Positions 46,767 through 56,396 of a stretch of 64,000 bases of DNA are shown here, one piece after another. The notes below the pieces were generated by a model. That model was not told the DNA's origin. It was given only the letters and a program-made list of their open reading frames with translations, and ran no database searches. Positions within the stretch are counted from its first letter, which is position 1, and every line of letters begins with the position of its first letter. A program made the translations under genes and the position numbers. The DNA is from Hydrogenophaga sp. (GTDB lineage: Bacteria > Pseudomonadota > Gammaproteobacteria > Burkholderiales > Burkholderiaceae_C): contig NZ_JADMKB010000011.1 of NCBI RefSeq assembly GCF_018780075.1, positions 62,001-126,000 on the forward strand. The letters run 5' to 3'.

Positions 46767-48026
46767 TCAGGATGAGGGCGCAGCGCGGAACGCCAGCACG
46801 GCGTTGCTGCCCCCAAAGGCAAAAGAGTTGGACAAGGCGACGCCCAGCGGAACGCCTTGGCGTCCTTCCAGGACGTGATCGACCCCTTCACAGGCGGGAT
46901 CGAGCCGGCCCTGAAGGTGGGCCGTCGGGGGAATGGCCTGCTCTCGCAGTGCCAGCACCGTGGCCAGCGCCTCGATGGCACCCGCCGCGCCCATCAGGTG
47001 ACCGTGCATGGACTTGGTGGCGCTCACCGCCAGCGAGGGCGCATGGTCGCCAAACACCGCCCTGAGCGCACTGACCTCGATAGGGTCTCCCTCCACGGTG
47101 GCGGTGCCGTGGGCATTGACGTAACCGACCTCGCCGGGCGCCAGCCCACCGTCTGCCAGCGCCGCCCGCAGCGCGCGGGCCTGCCCCTCGGCCTCTGGGC
47201 GAACCAGGTGGCTGCGGTCACAACTCGTGCCGTAACCCACGATTTCAGCATGAATGCGGGCGCCCCGGGCCACCGCGTGGTCCCAGTCTTCGAGCACCAT
47301 GGCAGCCCCGCCCTCGCCCAGCACCAGGCCAGCCCGATCGGCGGCAAAAGGCCGGCAGGCCACCGGGGCCGTGTCGGCATTGCCTGGCGCCACGAGCCGC
47401 ATGGCCTCCCAGGCCTTGCCCACGGCGTAAGCCTGGGTGGCATCGGATCCACCCGTGATGGCCACCGTGGCCTCGCCCGAGCGCACGCGGCGAAAGGCCT
47501 CACCGATCGCCACCGTGGACGAGGCACAGGCCACCGTGTGGCTCATGCTGATCCCGCCCAGGCCGAGCTGGATGGACAGGTGGGCATTGACCGCGTTGTT
47601 CATGCCCATGACCACCGACAGCGGCGAGACGCGTTCGCGCCCGTTCTGCCACATCTCGCGGTAGCCTTTTTCAAAAGCCAGGATGCCGCCCAAGGCCGTG
47701 CCCCAGATGCAGGCCCAGTCGTTGCGATCATCGAGGTTCGCGGGCTGCCGCTCCAGCCCGGCGTCTTGCCAGGCGTCAAAAGCAGCCGACACGCCGAGGT
47801 GGGCAAAGCGCTCCATCATCGCCGCCAGCGGTTTGCCCAACGCGACAACAGGGTCGAACTGATGGCAACTCACGAACGGCATGGACAAGGGCCGAGGCTT
47901 GTCGTCGGTCAGCAGGTAGCGCACCGCCGAACGACCGGCGAGCAGGTGTTCGAAGAAGGCGTCCACGCCGCCTCCGTACGGGCTGACCAATCCCAGTCCC
48001 GTGATGGCCACACGGCGGCAACTCAT
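46767..48026 (-). CDS. FabF-type beta-ketoacyl-ACP synthase (ApeR-like)
   Basis: 419 residues. The active Cys167 is in SHTVACASSTVAIGEA, the His pair in VNAHGTATVEGDPIEVSAL and TKSMHGHLMGAAGAIEAL, and the C-terminus has ALSNSFAFGGSNAVLAF. It is a second complete ketosynthase, nearer to FabF than the one at 37,295. In aryl polyene systems such a stand-alone KS may start or assist chain growth. Its start overlaps the stop of the second ACP gene. Confidence 0.9.
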   Translation of the reverse strand: MSCRRVAITGLGLVSPYGGGVDAFFEHLLAGRSAVRYLLTDDKPRPLSMPFVSCHQFDPVVALGKPLAAMMERFAHLGVSAAFDAWQDAGLERQPANLDDRNDWACIWGTALGGILAFEKGYREMWQNGRERVSPLSVVMGMNNAVNAHLSIQLGLGGISMSHTVACASSTVAIGEAFRRVRSGEATVAITGGSDATQAYAVGKAWEAMRLVAPGNADTAPVACRPFAADRAGLVLGEGGAAMVLEDWDHAVARGARIHAEIVGYGTSCDRSHLVRPEAEGQARALRAALADGGLAPGEVGYVNAHGTATVEGDPIEVSALRAVFGDHAPSLAVSATKSMHGHLMGAAGAIEALATVLALREQAIPPTAHLQGRLDPACEGVDHVLEGRQGVPLGVALSNSFAFGGSNAVLAFRAAPSS

Positions 48027-48268
48027 GATTGCGCGGCTTTGGCTGCGCGCAGGTTGTCGATCAACCGGACCATGTCGCCGACGGTTTTCGGAACGGTCAC
48101 GTTGGAGTCGATGGAAATGCCCAGGCGATCTTCGGCCTCGAACATCAGCTCGGCCAGCATCAGCGAGTCCACGCCCAGATCGGCGAGCAGCGCCGCATCG
48201 ACCACCTGGTCGGGCTGGGTTCCCACGCGCTCATGGAGAAATTGGCGAATCAGTTCGGTCGATTGCAT
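48023..48268 (-). CDS. Acyl carrier protein (second, ApeE/F-like)
   Basis: 81 residues from ATG 48268; ATG 48277 would add three residues. The phosphopantetheine site is LGVDSLMLAELMFEAEDRL with Ser35. It is the first gene of the long minus-strand pigment unit. About 180 bp separate it from the divergent PAP2 gene, and the promoter for the whole unit should lie there, though I cannot mark one with confidence. Confidence 0.88.
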   Translation of the reverse strand: MQSTELIRQFLHERVGTQPDQVVDAALLADLGVDSLMLAELMFEAEDRLGISIDSNVTVPKTVGDMVRLIDNLRAAKAAQS

Positions 48269-48447
48269 GGCATACATTTCATGATTGGCTGTCTTGCTTC
48301 GACCCCGCCTCCCGGTCACACAGGCTGTGCGGGTGCGGGGGCCAGCACAGCGCCAGAAGCCCGGCGCACACCGCCGATCAGCACAGAATTCTCAGCTTTT
48401 GATTGTACAGCCGGCACAATGCGCGAAGCTGTTCCCCCATCGCCACC

Positions 48448-49179
48448 ATGACCCACCCACAGCGCGCCCCCGCGCGCGTCCACCCCGCCCCTTTTGAAGC
48501 ACTGCCCAGCGACACGGCGAAGGGCGTCTCCGACACGTCGGGATGGCCAGGCCGGCTGGGCCGCCGGTTTGGCCTCTATTGGCCGCTCAAGGGCGTGGGC
48601 ACCACCACCTTCATGTTTCTGTTTTTCTGGAGCTACTTCTGGATCCTGAAAAACCCGCGCAGCGATGCCGTGGTCATGCCCGAAATCTGGCTCGACCGCT
48701 GGATCGATTTCACGCCAGCCGCGTTCCCGGTGTACCTGACGCTCTGGCTCTACGTCTTTCTTCCGCCAGCGGTGATGGGCAATTTGCGCGCCCTGGTGTG
48801 GTTCGGCGTGTGGGTCGGTGCCATGTGCGTCTTCTGCCTGGCCCTGTTCTGGTGGTTTCCGACCCAGACACCGGTGTTCGACATGGACTGGAGCCGGTAT
48901 CCAGGCGTGTCCTTTGTCAAAGACATGGACGCGCCGGGCAACGCATGCCCGTCGCTGCATGTGGGTTCGGCGGTGTTCAGTTTCTGCTGGCTGCAACGCA
49001 TCCTCCGGCAGTTGCGAACCCCGGTGGTGCTGCAATGGATCTCTGCCGTGCAATGCGTCGCGATCATCTGGTCCACGATGGCGACCTTGCAGCACGTCGC
49101 GCTGGACGTGTTCGCGGGCATCGCGGTGGGCCTGGCCTTCGCGGCGGCATCGCTGGCCCACGTGAAAAACACGGCCTGA
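48448..49179 (+). CDS. PAP2-family phosphatase
   Basis: 243 residues from ATG 48448. About five to six membrane segments. The phosphatase motifs are DAPGNACPSLHVGSAVFS (PSLH with the catalytic His) and STMATLQHVALDVFAGI with the second His and Asp. Such enzymes dephosphorylate lipid or isoprenoid phosphates at the membrane. It is divergent from the pigment unit and could prepare its lipid acceptor; this is inferred from position only. Confidence 0.85.
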   Translation: MTHPQRAPARVHPAPFEALPSDTAKGVSDTSGWPGRLGRRFGLYWPLKGVGTTTFMFLFFWSYFWILKNPRSDAVVMPEIWLDRWIDFTPAAFPVYLTLWLYVFLPPAVMGNLRALVWFGVWVGAMCVFCLALFWWFPTQTPVFDMDWSRYPGVSFVKDMDAPGNACPSLHVGSAVFSFCWLQRILRQLRTPVVLQWISAVQCVAIIWSTMATLQHVALDVFAGIAVGLAFAAASLAHVKNTA

Positions 49180-49187
49180 GCCAGCAC

Positions 49188-49883
49188 TCAGTCTCGCAGC
49201 ACCCGCAACACGTCGGAGTGGAACTCGCGGCTGTACAGAATGGCCACCACCGTGAGCGTGCCGATCACCATGATCAGTGGCGACACAAACCAGGCCAGCG
49301 CGGCAAACGAGAAGTAATAAGCCCGCAGGCCGTCGTTGAAGGTCTCTGCCGCGGCACCCACCATGGCCGCGGCCCGGTCGGCGTACTTCAGCGCGTCGAA
49401 TTTGCCCGACTTGAACTCCGAGGGCGGCGGCATCGCACCGATCACCAGGGCCACGAAGGTGTATTGCCGCATGCACCATGAAAAACGGAAAAAGGCGTAG
49501 ACGAAGATCGCGACCAGCACCAGGATCTTGAACTCGAACACCACCAGCGAGGTCGTCTGGGCGAAGGGGATTTCGCTCATGAGTTCGGTGGCCTTGTCGG
49601 TGGTGCCCAGCAGCGCAAACAGTCCGCCGATCACCAGGATCGACGTGGACGAAAAGAAGGCCGGCGTGTTCGACAGCGTCTGCGTGATCAGGCCATCGAG
49701 CATCCGCGGGTCGCGCATGGCCGCCTGGCGCATCCAGTACCCCCGGTAGCGGTTGGTGGTGACCAGCAGCGACGAACGCCGCTGCCCCCACACGCGCGCA
49801 AACCAGGCGTAGCCCACCCACAAAGCAAAAAAGCAGACCAGCGCCAGCCAGTCTGCCCAGGGAAGGAGCGAGAAAATTTTCAT
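49188..49883 (-). CDS. DUF599 membrane protein
   Basis: 231 residues from ATG 49883 with a GGAAGGAGCG ribosome site 10 bases upstream. Four to five membrane segments. FSLLPWADWLALVCFFALWVGY, RYRGYWMRQAAMRDPRM and NTPAFFSSTSILVIGGLFALL are typical of DUF599. The function is unknown. It converges with the PAP2 gene. Confidence 0.85.
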   Translation of the reverse strand: MKIFSLLPWADWLALVCFFALWVGYAWFARVWGQRRSSLLVTTNRYRGYWMRQAAMRDPRMLDGLITQTLSNTPAFFSSTSILVIGGLFALLGTTDKATELMSEIPFAQTTSLVVFEFKILVLVAIFVYAFFRFSWCMRQYTFVALVIGAMPPPSEFKSGKFDALKYADRAAAMVGAAAETFNDGLRAYYFSFAALAWFVSPLIMVIGTLTVVAILYSREFHSDVLRVLRD

Positions 49884-49929
49884 GTCCCTGATGTTACCCA
49901 TCCGGGACATGCACCGCGCTCAAACCCCA

Positions 49930-50484
49930 TCAGCCTTTGAACTTGGCGGTCACGGCGGACACGCGGGCGCCAAACTGGCGCGCGGTTTCCAGGTCGCCCG
50001 GGAGCATTTCGTTGGCGCCCGCGTCGGACGGGCTCTGCGCCATGGCGCCGCTGAAGGAACCCACGTAGTTCAGGTCGTTGCGCTGCGCGGCCTTGCTGTT
50101 GCTCGGCAACATGCCCGTGCCGACCCAGATGCCGCTGTGCTGCATGGCCAGGGTGAACAGGTAGTGCAGCGTGGACAGCTTGTCGCCGTTCATGGTGGCG
50201 CTGTTGGTGAAGCCGGCGAAGACCTTGTCCTTCCAGACCTGGGTGAACCAGGGCTTGCTCGACGCGTCGGCGAATTTCTTGAACTGCCAGCTCACCGAGC
50301 CCATGTAGGTCGGTGAGCCCATGATGATCGCGTCGGCCGCGTTCAGCGTGTCCCAGCCGCCTTCAGGCAGATTGCCTTCGGCGTCGATCGCGATCAGCTC
50401 CGCGCCAGCGCCTTCGGCCACCGATTGCGCCATGCGCTGGGTGTGACCGTAACCTGAGTGATAGACCACCACAACATTTGCCAT
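49930..50484 (-). CDS. Flavodoxin-fold NAD(P)H-dependent oxidoreductase
   Basis: 184 residues from ATG 50484. The N-terminal FMN loop is VVYHSGYGHTQRMAQSV, followed by ADAIIMGSPTYMGSVSWQFKKF and FAGFTNSATMNGDKLSTL. It is close to the WrbA/flavodoxin family that reduces quinones. DoxX and pirin genes lie upstream on the same strand, which suggests a redox or quinone-stress set controlled by the divergent LysR regulator. Confidence 0.85.
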   Translation of the reverse strand: MANVVVVYHSGYGHTQRMAQSVAEGAGAELIAIDAEGNLPEGGWDTLNAADAIIMGSPTYMGSVSWQFKKFADASSKPWFTQVWKDKVFAGFTNSATMNGDKLSTLHYLFTLAMQHSGIWVGTGMLPSNSKAAQRNDLNYVGSFSGAMAQSPSDAGANEMLPGDLETARQFGARVSAVTAKFKG

Positions 50485-50548
50485 TTGATAACTCCAGAAA
50501 GAGAGCGCCAGGGCGCGGGGTTGGAACGACGGGGAAAGCGGTTCGGGT

Positions 50549-50956
50549 TCAGTTCGTGCGGCGGGCATCCAGGCTGAAGGCGCCGGCACCGAAGGCCGCC
50601 AGTGCGAGCAGGCCACCGGTCACGCCCACGTTCTTCATGAACAGCAACTGTTGCATGAACTGCTGTTCAGCGGGCACCGACCAGTAATTGTGGAAAAAGA
50701 ACGAGGCGATCAGCGTGAACAGGGCCAGCACCAGGGCCACCCAGCGCGTGCCGAAGCCCACCAGCAGCGCCAGGCCACCGAGCACTTCCACCACGATGGC
50801 TGCGACCGCACCAAGCGTCGCCAGCGGCAGGCCCACCGAGGCGATGTAGCCCACGGTGCCTTCGAAACCGGTGATCTTGCCGATGCCGGCGGGCAGGAAC
50901 AGGGCCGCGAGCAGCAGGCGGGACACCAGGGCGAGGGGGTTTTGCAGGGCATTCAT
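50549..50956 (-). CDS. DoxX-family membrane protein
   Basis: 135 residues with four hydrophobic segments and the DoxX start SRLLLAALFLPAGIGKITGFEGTVGYIA. An AAGGAGATTTCC site lies upstream of the ATG. DoxX-like proteins often sit next to pirin and flavodoxin genes; their biochemical role is poorly known. It lies between the pirin and flavodoxin genes. Confidence 0.88.
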   Translation of the reverse strand: MNALQNPLALVSRLLLAALFLPAGIGKITGFEGTVGYIASVGLPLATLGAVAAIVVEVLGGLALLVGFGTRWVALVLALFTLIASFFFHNYWSVPAEQQFMQQLLFMKNVGVTGGLLALAAFGAGAFSLDARRTN

Positions 50957-51004
50957 GGAAATCTCCTTGGGAGTTGAAAAAAAGGAAAGAAAAAGGTCGG
51001 GGAG

Positions 51005-51706
51005 TCAGGCCACGAGGTCAAACACCAGCACCTCGGCATCTTCGCCGTGGGCCAGCTGGAGCAGCGTTTCGCCTTGCAACAGCGCGGCGTCGCCGGTGTT
51101 CAGGTGCTGGCCGTTCACGTCCAACGCACCGCGCACCACATGCACATAGGCCTTGCGGCCTGGGTCCAGGGCCAGTTCGGCGCTTTCTTCCGCATTCAGC
51201 AGCCCGGCGTACAACGCAGCGTCGGCGTGGATGCCCACCGAACCCTGCGCACCATCGGGCGAGGCCACCAGCCTGAGCAGGCCACGCTTGTCCACGTCGG
51301 CAAAGGTCTTCTGCTCGTAGCCAGGCTCGATGCCCCTCACGTTGGGTTCGATCCAGATCTGCAGGAAGTGCGTGGTCTGGTCGGGCGCGTGGTTGAACTC
51401 GCTGTGCATCACGCCCTTGCCTGCGCTCATGCGCTGCACATCACCTGGCGGGATGCCCTTGACATTGCCCATGCTGTCCTTGTGCGCCAGATTGCCTTGC
51501 AACACGTAGCTGATGATTTCCATGTCGCGGTGACCGTGCGTGCCAAAACCCATGCCCGGCGCGATGCGGTCTTCGTTGATCACGCGGAGGTTGCCCCAGC
51601 CCATCCAGGCCGGGTCGTGGTAGCCCGCAAACGAAAACGAGTGGTGACTCTTGAGCCAGCCGTGGTCGGCGTAACCGCGTTCCTGTGAGCGTCTGATCTG
51701 CATCAT
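51005..51706 (-). CDS. Pirin-family bicupin
   Basis: 233 residues from ATG 51706, preceded by AGGAGATTCACC. The pirin signatures are HHSFSFAGYHDPAWMGWGNLRVINEDRI in its parts, FGTHGHRDMEIISYVLQG with metal-binding His residues, and GKGVMHSEFNHAP. Bacterial pirins of the YhaK type act as quercetinases or redox sensors. It is the first gene of the minus-strand set opposite the LysR gene. Confidence 0.92.
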   Translation of the reverse strand: MMQIRRSQERGYADHGWLKSHHSFSFAGYHDPAWMGWGNLRVINEDRIAPGMGFGTHGHRDMEIISYVLQGNLAHKDSMGNVKGIPPGDVQRMSAGKGVMHSEFNHAPDQTTHFLQIWIEPNVRGIEPGYEQKTFADVDKRGLLRLVASPDGAQGSVGIHADAALYAGLLNAEESAELALDPGRKAYVHVVRGALDVNGQHLNTGDAALLQGETLLQLAHGEDAEVLVFDLVA

Positions 51707-51798
51707 GGTGAATCTCCTGAAGGCCCAGCCTCGGTGGCTGCATGAAGGTGATTGTGGGCAAGGGAGACCCGTTGCAGGCGGCAGGGATTTGATGGCAT

Positions 51799-51817
51799 CA
51801 TTCAATTCATTTGAATG
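51799..51817. promoter_or_regulatory. Operator-like palindrome between pirin and LysR genes
   Basis: Perfect inverted repeat CATTCAA-TTCAT-TTGAATG in the 150-bp divergent region, 40 bp before the LysR ATG. Its size and AT-rich centre fit a LysR-family binding site. It probably controls both the LysR gene and the pirin-DoxX-flavodoxin set. Confidence 0.6.
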
Positions 51818-51856
51818 AAAATGCCGATCAACCTCCACTCCTGAGACAGTAGCACC

Positions 51857-52804
51857 ATGGCCACCCACACCCCCCGCTCCGCGCTGTCGCCGGAAAACCT
51901 GGGCTTGCTGGAGGCCGTGGCGAGGCTGGGCAGCATGGCGGCCGCGGCGCGCGAACTGGGCATGGTGCCCAGCGCCCTGACCTACCGGGTGCGACAGATC
52001 GAAGACGCACTGGATGTGCTGCTGTTTGACCGCAGCGCGCGGCGTGCCCAACTCACACCGGCCGGCGCCGAACTGCTGCGCGCCGGGCAGTACCTGCTGG
52101 GCGAGCTGGACGCCGTGGCCCAGCGCGTCAAACGGGTCGCCACCGGCTGGGAACCTCAGCTCACGATCGCCGCCGATGCCATCGTGGCACGCGGCACGCT
52201 CTTCGAGCTGTGCGAGGCCTTCTACGCGACCGGCGCGCCCACGCGCCTCAAACTCCGCGCCGAGACGCTTTCAGGCACGCTCGAAGCTCTGCAGAACGGC
52301 CTGGCCGATCTGGCGCTGGGGGTATCGGCCGAGGTGTCGCTGCCCGACATCCAGACCGCGCCCCTGGGCCAGATGCGCTTCGTGTTTGCCGTGGCCCCCC
52401 ACCACGCACTCGCGCCGGTGCAGCACCACCTGTGCGACGACGAGCTGCGGCACCACCGCGCGGTCGCGGTGGCCGACAGCACCCAGCGCGGCAACGGCCA
52501 GTCGTTCAACATCCTGCCGGGCCAGGATGTGCTGACCGTGCCCACGATGCAGCACAAGCTCGAAGCGCAGTTGCGCGGCCTGGGCTGCGGTTTCCTGCCG
52601 CTGCCCATGGCCCAGCCCTACATCACCGCGGGCCACCTGGTGGTCATGACCACACAGCGCCCCAGCCACGTCATCCGGGTGGCCTACGCCTGGCGGCGTT
52701 CACGCAACGCGACCGACACGGGACGGGCACTGCGCTGGTGGCTCGACCGCCTGCAACACCCCACCACACGCAGCGCCCTGCTGGAAAACCATCACCTCGG
52801 CTGA
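51857..52804 (+). CDS. LysR-family transcriptional regulator
   Basis: 315 residues. The N-terminal winged helix is NLGLLEAVARLGSMAAAARELGMVPSALTYRVRQIE in parts, followed by LFDRSARRAQLTPAG. The effector-binding domain begins near residue 95. It is divergent from the pirin, DoxX and flavodoxin genes and likely regulates them. Confidence 0.93.
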   Translation: MATHTPRSALSPENLGLLEAVARLGSMAAAARELGMVPSALTYRVRQIEDALDVLLFDRSARRAQLTPAGAELLRAGQYLLGELDAVAQRVKRVATGWEPQLTIAADAIVARGTLFELCEAFYATGAPTRLKLRAETLSGTLEALQNGLADLALGVSAEVSLPDIQTAPLGQMRFVFAVAPHHALAPVQHHLCDDELRHHRAVAVADSTQRGNGQSFNILPGQDVLTVPTMQHKLEAQLRGLGCGFLPLPMAQPYITAGHLVVMTTQRPSHVIRVAYAWRRSRNATDTGRALRWWLDRLQHPTTRSALLENHHLG

Positions 52805-52875
52805 CGCGAATCAGGGCGTCCGGCGCACGAGGACTGCTACAGTGCAACCATCCCATCCAACCACCGCACAGCGCC

Positions 52876-54015
52876 ATGAAAAACAACAAGACACCACGCC
52901 CCCGCCCTCCTGTTTCCGCCACGCGTGCGCGCAAGGTCGAGGCCGCCGACCGCCCGGGCACCTTGCACTTTGCGGTGGTCGGTGCGGGCATGGCCGGTGT
53001 GGCCTGTGCGCGCACCCTGGTGCAGGCCGGGCACCGCGTCACCCTGTTCGAGAAGAGCCGCGGCTTTGGGGGGCGCATGTCCACGCGCCGCACCGAATTC
53101 GGCGGCTTTGACCACGGCGCGCAGTACTTCACCGTGCGCGACAAGCGCTTCGCCCGGACCCTGCTCACCGCGCAGACCATGGTGCGACCCTGGAGCGTGA
53201 GCACCGTGCGCGTGCTCGACGAACTGGGTCACGTGCTGGCCAGCGCGCCGCCGCCGACCGAACCCCATTTCGTGGCCGTTCCCGGCATGAGCGGGCTGGT
53301 CAACCACTGGGCCCAGCCCCTGGCCCACCCCGAACTCTTCGGCAACCTGAAGGCGCGCACCTTCACCGAAACGCGCGTCACCCACATCGAACGCGATGTG
53401 CTGCACGCCGAACAATGGCAACTGCGCGCAGAAGACGCGGAAGGCGGGCAACACGTGATCGGCGGTTTCGACCGCGTGCTGCTGGCGCTGCCGCACCTGC
53501 AGGCGCACGACCTGCTGCTGGCGTCGGGCCACGCCCCCCACCTGCGCCATCAGCTGGCCTCGGTGCAGGTCGCACCCTGCTGGACCTTGATGGTCGCGTA
53601 CCCCAACGCCATGCAGCCCGGTCTTCCCCACCTGGGGCCGCAGTGGAACGCTGCGCGCAGCACGCACCACCGCATCAGCTGGCTGGCCCGCGAAAACAGC
53701 AAGCCGGGCCGTGAACCGATCGAGCGCTGGACCATCCAGGCCAGCCCCGCCTGGTCGACCAAGCATCTGGAAGACGACGCCGACCGCGTCAAGGCCAAGC
53801 TGCTCAAGGGCTTTGCCGAAATCACCGGCATCCGCGCCACGCCCAGCCATGCCGTGGTGCACCGCTGGCGCTTTGCACAGACCCAGCAGCCGCTGGGTCA
53901 GTCGTACATCTTCGACAAGGAGCTGGGCATCGGCCTGTGCGGCGACTGGTGCCTGGGCCACCGGGTCGAAGACGCCTTCGTCTCCGGGCTGGAGCTGGCG
54001 CTCGCAGTGATCTGA
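52876..54015 (+). CDS. Renalase-like FAD-dependent oxidoreductase
   Basis: 379 residues from ATG 52876; the upstream open frame overlaps the LysR gene in another frame and is not coding. The FAD motif [34 protein letters not shown] and [14 protein letters not shown] are those of the bacterial renalase-like/amine oxidase family (COG3380). The C-terminal [19 protein letters not shown] closes the FAD site. Bacterial renalases oxidise wrongly reduced NAD(P)H isomers; the exact substrate here is unknown. Confidence 0.88.
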   Translation: MKNNKTPRPRPPVSATRARKVEAADRPGTLHFAVVGAGMAGVACARTLVQAGHRVTLFEKSRGFGGRMSTRRTEFGGFDHGAQYFTVRDKRFARTLLTAQTMVRPWSVSTVRVLDELGHVLASAPPPTEPHFVAVPGMSGLVNHWAQPLAHPELFGNLKARTFTETRVTHIERDVLHAEQWQLRAEDAEGGQHVIGGFDRVLLALPHLQAHDLLLASGHAPHLRHQLASVQVAPCWTLMVAYPNAMQPGLPHLGPQWNAARSTHHRISWLARENSKPGREPIERWTIQASPAWSTKHLEDDADRVKAKLLKGFAEITGIRATPSHAVVHRWRFAQTQQPLGQSYIFDKELGIGLCGDWCLGHRVEDAFVSGLELALAVI

Positions 54016-54037
54016 ACTCCCGGCGCCGCTACGCGTC

Positions 54038-54094
54038 GTCCCCCCAGGGGACACACCAGCGGCCCGGCGAAGCCGGTTCCGCGGTGTCTGCTGG
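54038..54094. repeat. Tandem hairpins between genes
   Basis: GTCCCC-CCA-GGGGAC (54038-54052) is followed by a larger imperfect hairpin closed by CCAGC/GCTGG (54056-54060 with 54090-54094), which contains CCGGC-GAA-GCCGG. This resembles recurring intergenic palindromes of Comamonadaceae. No T-run follows. Confidence 0.5.
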
Positions 54095-54121
54095 CACGTC
54101 ACGCGCTCCGGAGACTTGCCT

Positions 54122-55024
54122 TTGTCAACCGCCCCAGACCCCACCTACCGCGGTCGTTTCGCGCCATCCCCCACCGGGCCGCTGCACGCGGGCTCTCTCG
54201 TGGCGGCGCTGGCCAGTTGGCTGGACGCTCGCGCCCACGGCGGCACCTGGATCGTGCGCATCGAAGACGTGGACACACCGCGATGCCAGCCGGGCGCGGA
54301 CGGATTCATCCTTCGGCAGCTCGCCACCTGTGGCCTGGTCAGCGACGGGCCCGTGGTCTGGCAGTCGCGCCGAGGCCCCCTGTACCAGGCCGCACTGGAC
54401 CGCCTGATCACGGCTGGAGCGGCCTACCCCTGCGCCTGCTCGCGCAAAGACATCAACACCGCGCTTCACGCGGCAGGGATCGGTCGTGAGCGCCACCATC
54501 TGGCCGTGTACCCGGGCACCTGCCGACCCGAGCGCGGCGGACTGCATGGCCGGGCGGCGCGGGCCTGGCGGTTTCAGGTCGGGCCCGGCACGCTGCACTG
54601 GACCGATCGCCGCCTGGGACCGCAGGCACAGGACGTGGCCACCGAGGTCGGCGACTTCGTGCTGCGGCGCGCCGATGGCCTCTGGGCCTACCAGCTCGCG
54701 GTGGTGGTGGACGACGCCGACCAGGGCATCACCCAGATCGTGCGAGGCGAGGACCTGTGCGACAACACGCCACGCCAGCGGCTGCTGCAGCAGGCGCTGG
54801 GTCTGCCGGTGCCGGGCTATCTGCACACACCGCTGGTCATGGGTGGCAACGGCGAAAAGCTGAGCAAACAAAACGGCGCGCAGGCGCTGGACCTCGCCGC
54901 CCCGCTGTGCGCCTTGAATCAGGCGGCGCAGCACCTGGGCCTGCCAGCCGCGACCGGCTCCCTGCCCGACGCGCTCGCACAGTGGGTCAGCGCCTGGCCG
55001 TGGAGAGACCTGGCGCCGGTTTGA
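54122..55024 (+). CDS. gluQ: Glutamyl-Q tRNA(Asp) synthetase
   Basis: 300 residues from TTG 54122, chosen because GGAGA ends 7 bases upstream; TTG 54116 is too close to it. It begins with [18 protein letters not shown] (HIGH-type motif HAGS), has the zinc-site Cys residues in PCACSRKD and YPGTCR, and a KMSKS-type GEKLSKQNG. It lacks the anticodon-binding part of GltX, as expected. It adds glutamate to queuosine of tRNA-Asp. Confidence 0.92.
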   Translation: MSTAPDPTYRGRFAPSPTGPLHAGSLVAALASWLDARAHGGTWIVRIEDVDTPRCQPGADGFILRQLATCGLVSDGPVVWQSRRGPLYQAALDRLITAGAAYPCACSRKDINTALHAAGIGRERHHLAVYPGTCRPERGGLHGRAARAWRFQVGPGTLHWTDRRLGPQAQDVATEVGDFVLRRADGLWAYQLAVVVDDADQGITQIVRGEDLCDNTPRQRLLQQALGLPVPGYLHTPLVMGGNGEKLSKQNGAQALDLAAPLCALNQAAQHLGLPAATGSLPDALAQWVSAWPWRDLAPV

Positions 55025-55030
55025 AAGCGT

Positions 55031-56188
55031 TCAGGTCCGGATCTTGCCGTCGCCCGTCAGCATCGACAGCTCGACGAACGACGAGGCCACGTGATCGCGG
55101 CCGCTCAGCGACACCGAGTACCCACCCAGCGACTGCTCGCCCAGCGACTCCAGCCCGCTGATCAGCGAGTCCCGGGTCACGCGCGACCCGGCGCGCCGAA
55201 TGCCTTCGGCCACCAACTTGGCAGCGAGATACCCCTCCATGCTGGAGAAGTTGGGCTGCACCTTGTTGCCCCCCTCGGCGATCGCGTCACGGAACTCGCG
55301 CGTGATCGGCTTGGAGCCCGCATAGGGATTGGGAACCACCTGGGACACCACCACGCCGGCACCGTCTTTGCCCAGCTCGTCGGCCAGTGCCTGCGTGCCC
55401 ACGAAAGACACGTTGTAGAAGCTGCCGCCGTAGCCCGCCTTGCGGGCCGCGCGGATGTAGGCGGCGCAGGACTTGTAGGCGCTGATCTGTACCACCGCCT
55501 GCGGGTTGGCGGCGTTGATCGTGGCCACGGCCGCGGCCACGTCCACCGAGTTGCGCTCGACCGTGGCCGTGGCCACCGGCTTCAGGTTGCGCGACGAGAG
55601 TGCCAGCGTCATGCCGTCGAGCCCGGCCTTGCCGTAGGCGTCGTTCTGGTGGAACACCGCGACCCGGTTCAGGCCGAGGTTGTGCAGGTTGCGAACGATC
55701 AGCTCGGTTTCGTCGTTGTACGAGGCGCGCAGGTGAAAGGCCATGCGGTTGAACGGCTGACGCAGCGACATGGCGCCGGTGAAGGGCGCAATGAACGGCA
55801 CGTCAGCCTTGGTCGCCAGCGGCAACGCGGCGACGCTGGTGGGCGTACCGATGTAGCCGAACAGCGCGAACACGTCGTCGGCCAGCAGCTTGCGGGTGTT
55901 TTCGGCGCAGCGGTCGGGCTCGTAGCCGTCGTCCATCTGCACGATCTCCACCCGCTGGCGACCCGAACCACCCTGTGCGTTGTACTGGTCAAAAAACAGC
56001 TTGGCACCGGCATGGAACTGGATGCCCAATTGCGCCGCGGCGCCGGTGAACGCAGCCGACTGGCCCAGCACGATGCGGTTGGACGATTGCGCGTGCAGCA
56101 CGGGGACGGCGAGCGCCGCGACGCCGGCCGCGCAACGGGCAAATTCACGGCGGGACAGTCCCGAGGGCGGGGAAAGAAGGTTTTTCAT
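55031..56188 (-). CDS. ABC transporter substrate-binding protein (LivJ-like)
   Basis: 385 residues from ATG 56188. The N-terminus SGLSRREFARCAAGVAALAVP looks like a twin-arginine-type or Sec signal. The periplasmic binding fold has VLGQSAAFTGAAAQLGIQFHAG, LFGYIGTPTSVAALPLA and FHQNDAYGKAGLDGMTLAL. It is of the branched-chain amino acid/aromatic compound type. No permease or ATPase genes lie next to it, so it is an orphan binding protein. Confidence 0.9.
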   Translation of the reverse strand: MKNLLSPPSGLSRREFARCAAGVAALAVPVLHAQSSNRIVLGQSAAFTGAAAQLGIQFHAGAKLFFDQYNAQGGSGRQRVEIVQMDDGYEPDRCAENTRKLLADDVFALFGYIGTPTSVAALPLATKADVPFIAPFTGAMSLRQPFNRMAFHLRASYNDETELIVRNLHNLGLNRVAVFHQNDAYGKAGLDGMTLALSSRNLKPVATATVERNSVDVAAAVATINAANPQAVVQISAYKSCAAYIRAARKAGYGGSFYNVSFVGTQALADELGKDGAGVVVSQVVPNPYAGSKPITREFRDAIAEGGNKVQPNFSSMEGYLAAKLVAEGIRRAGSRVTRDSLISGLESLGEQSLGGYSVSLSGRDHVASSFVELSMLTGDGKIRT

Positions 56189-56396
56189 GAAGGTCCAACG
56201 ACGTGGCCGCCGTCTGCAAGGCCGAGGCCCGGGAGGGTGTGAAGGACACAAATCCTAACGGCCGACCGCCCTTTTGCAAGACCATTTCAGCCCGCCCAAA
56301 GGACCATCCATCGTTTGGAGCCTTTTTCAGTACAGGGCCCAGCGGCTCGTTCGGGGCCCCGGCCTACAATCTGCCACCCATTTTTTGCCCCTCGCC

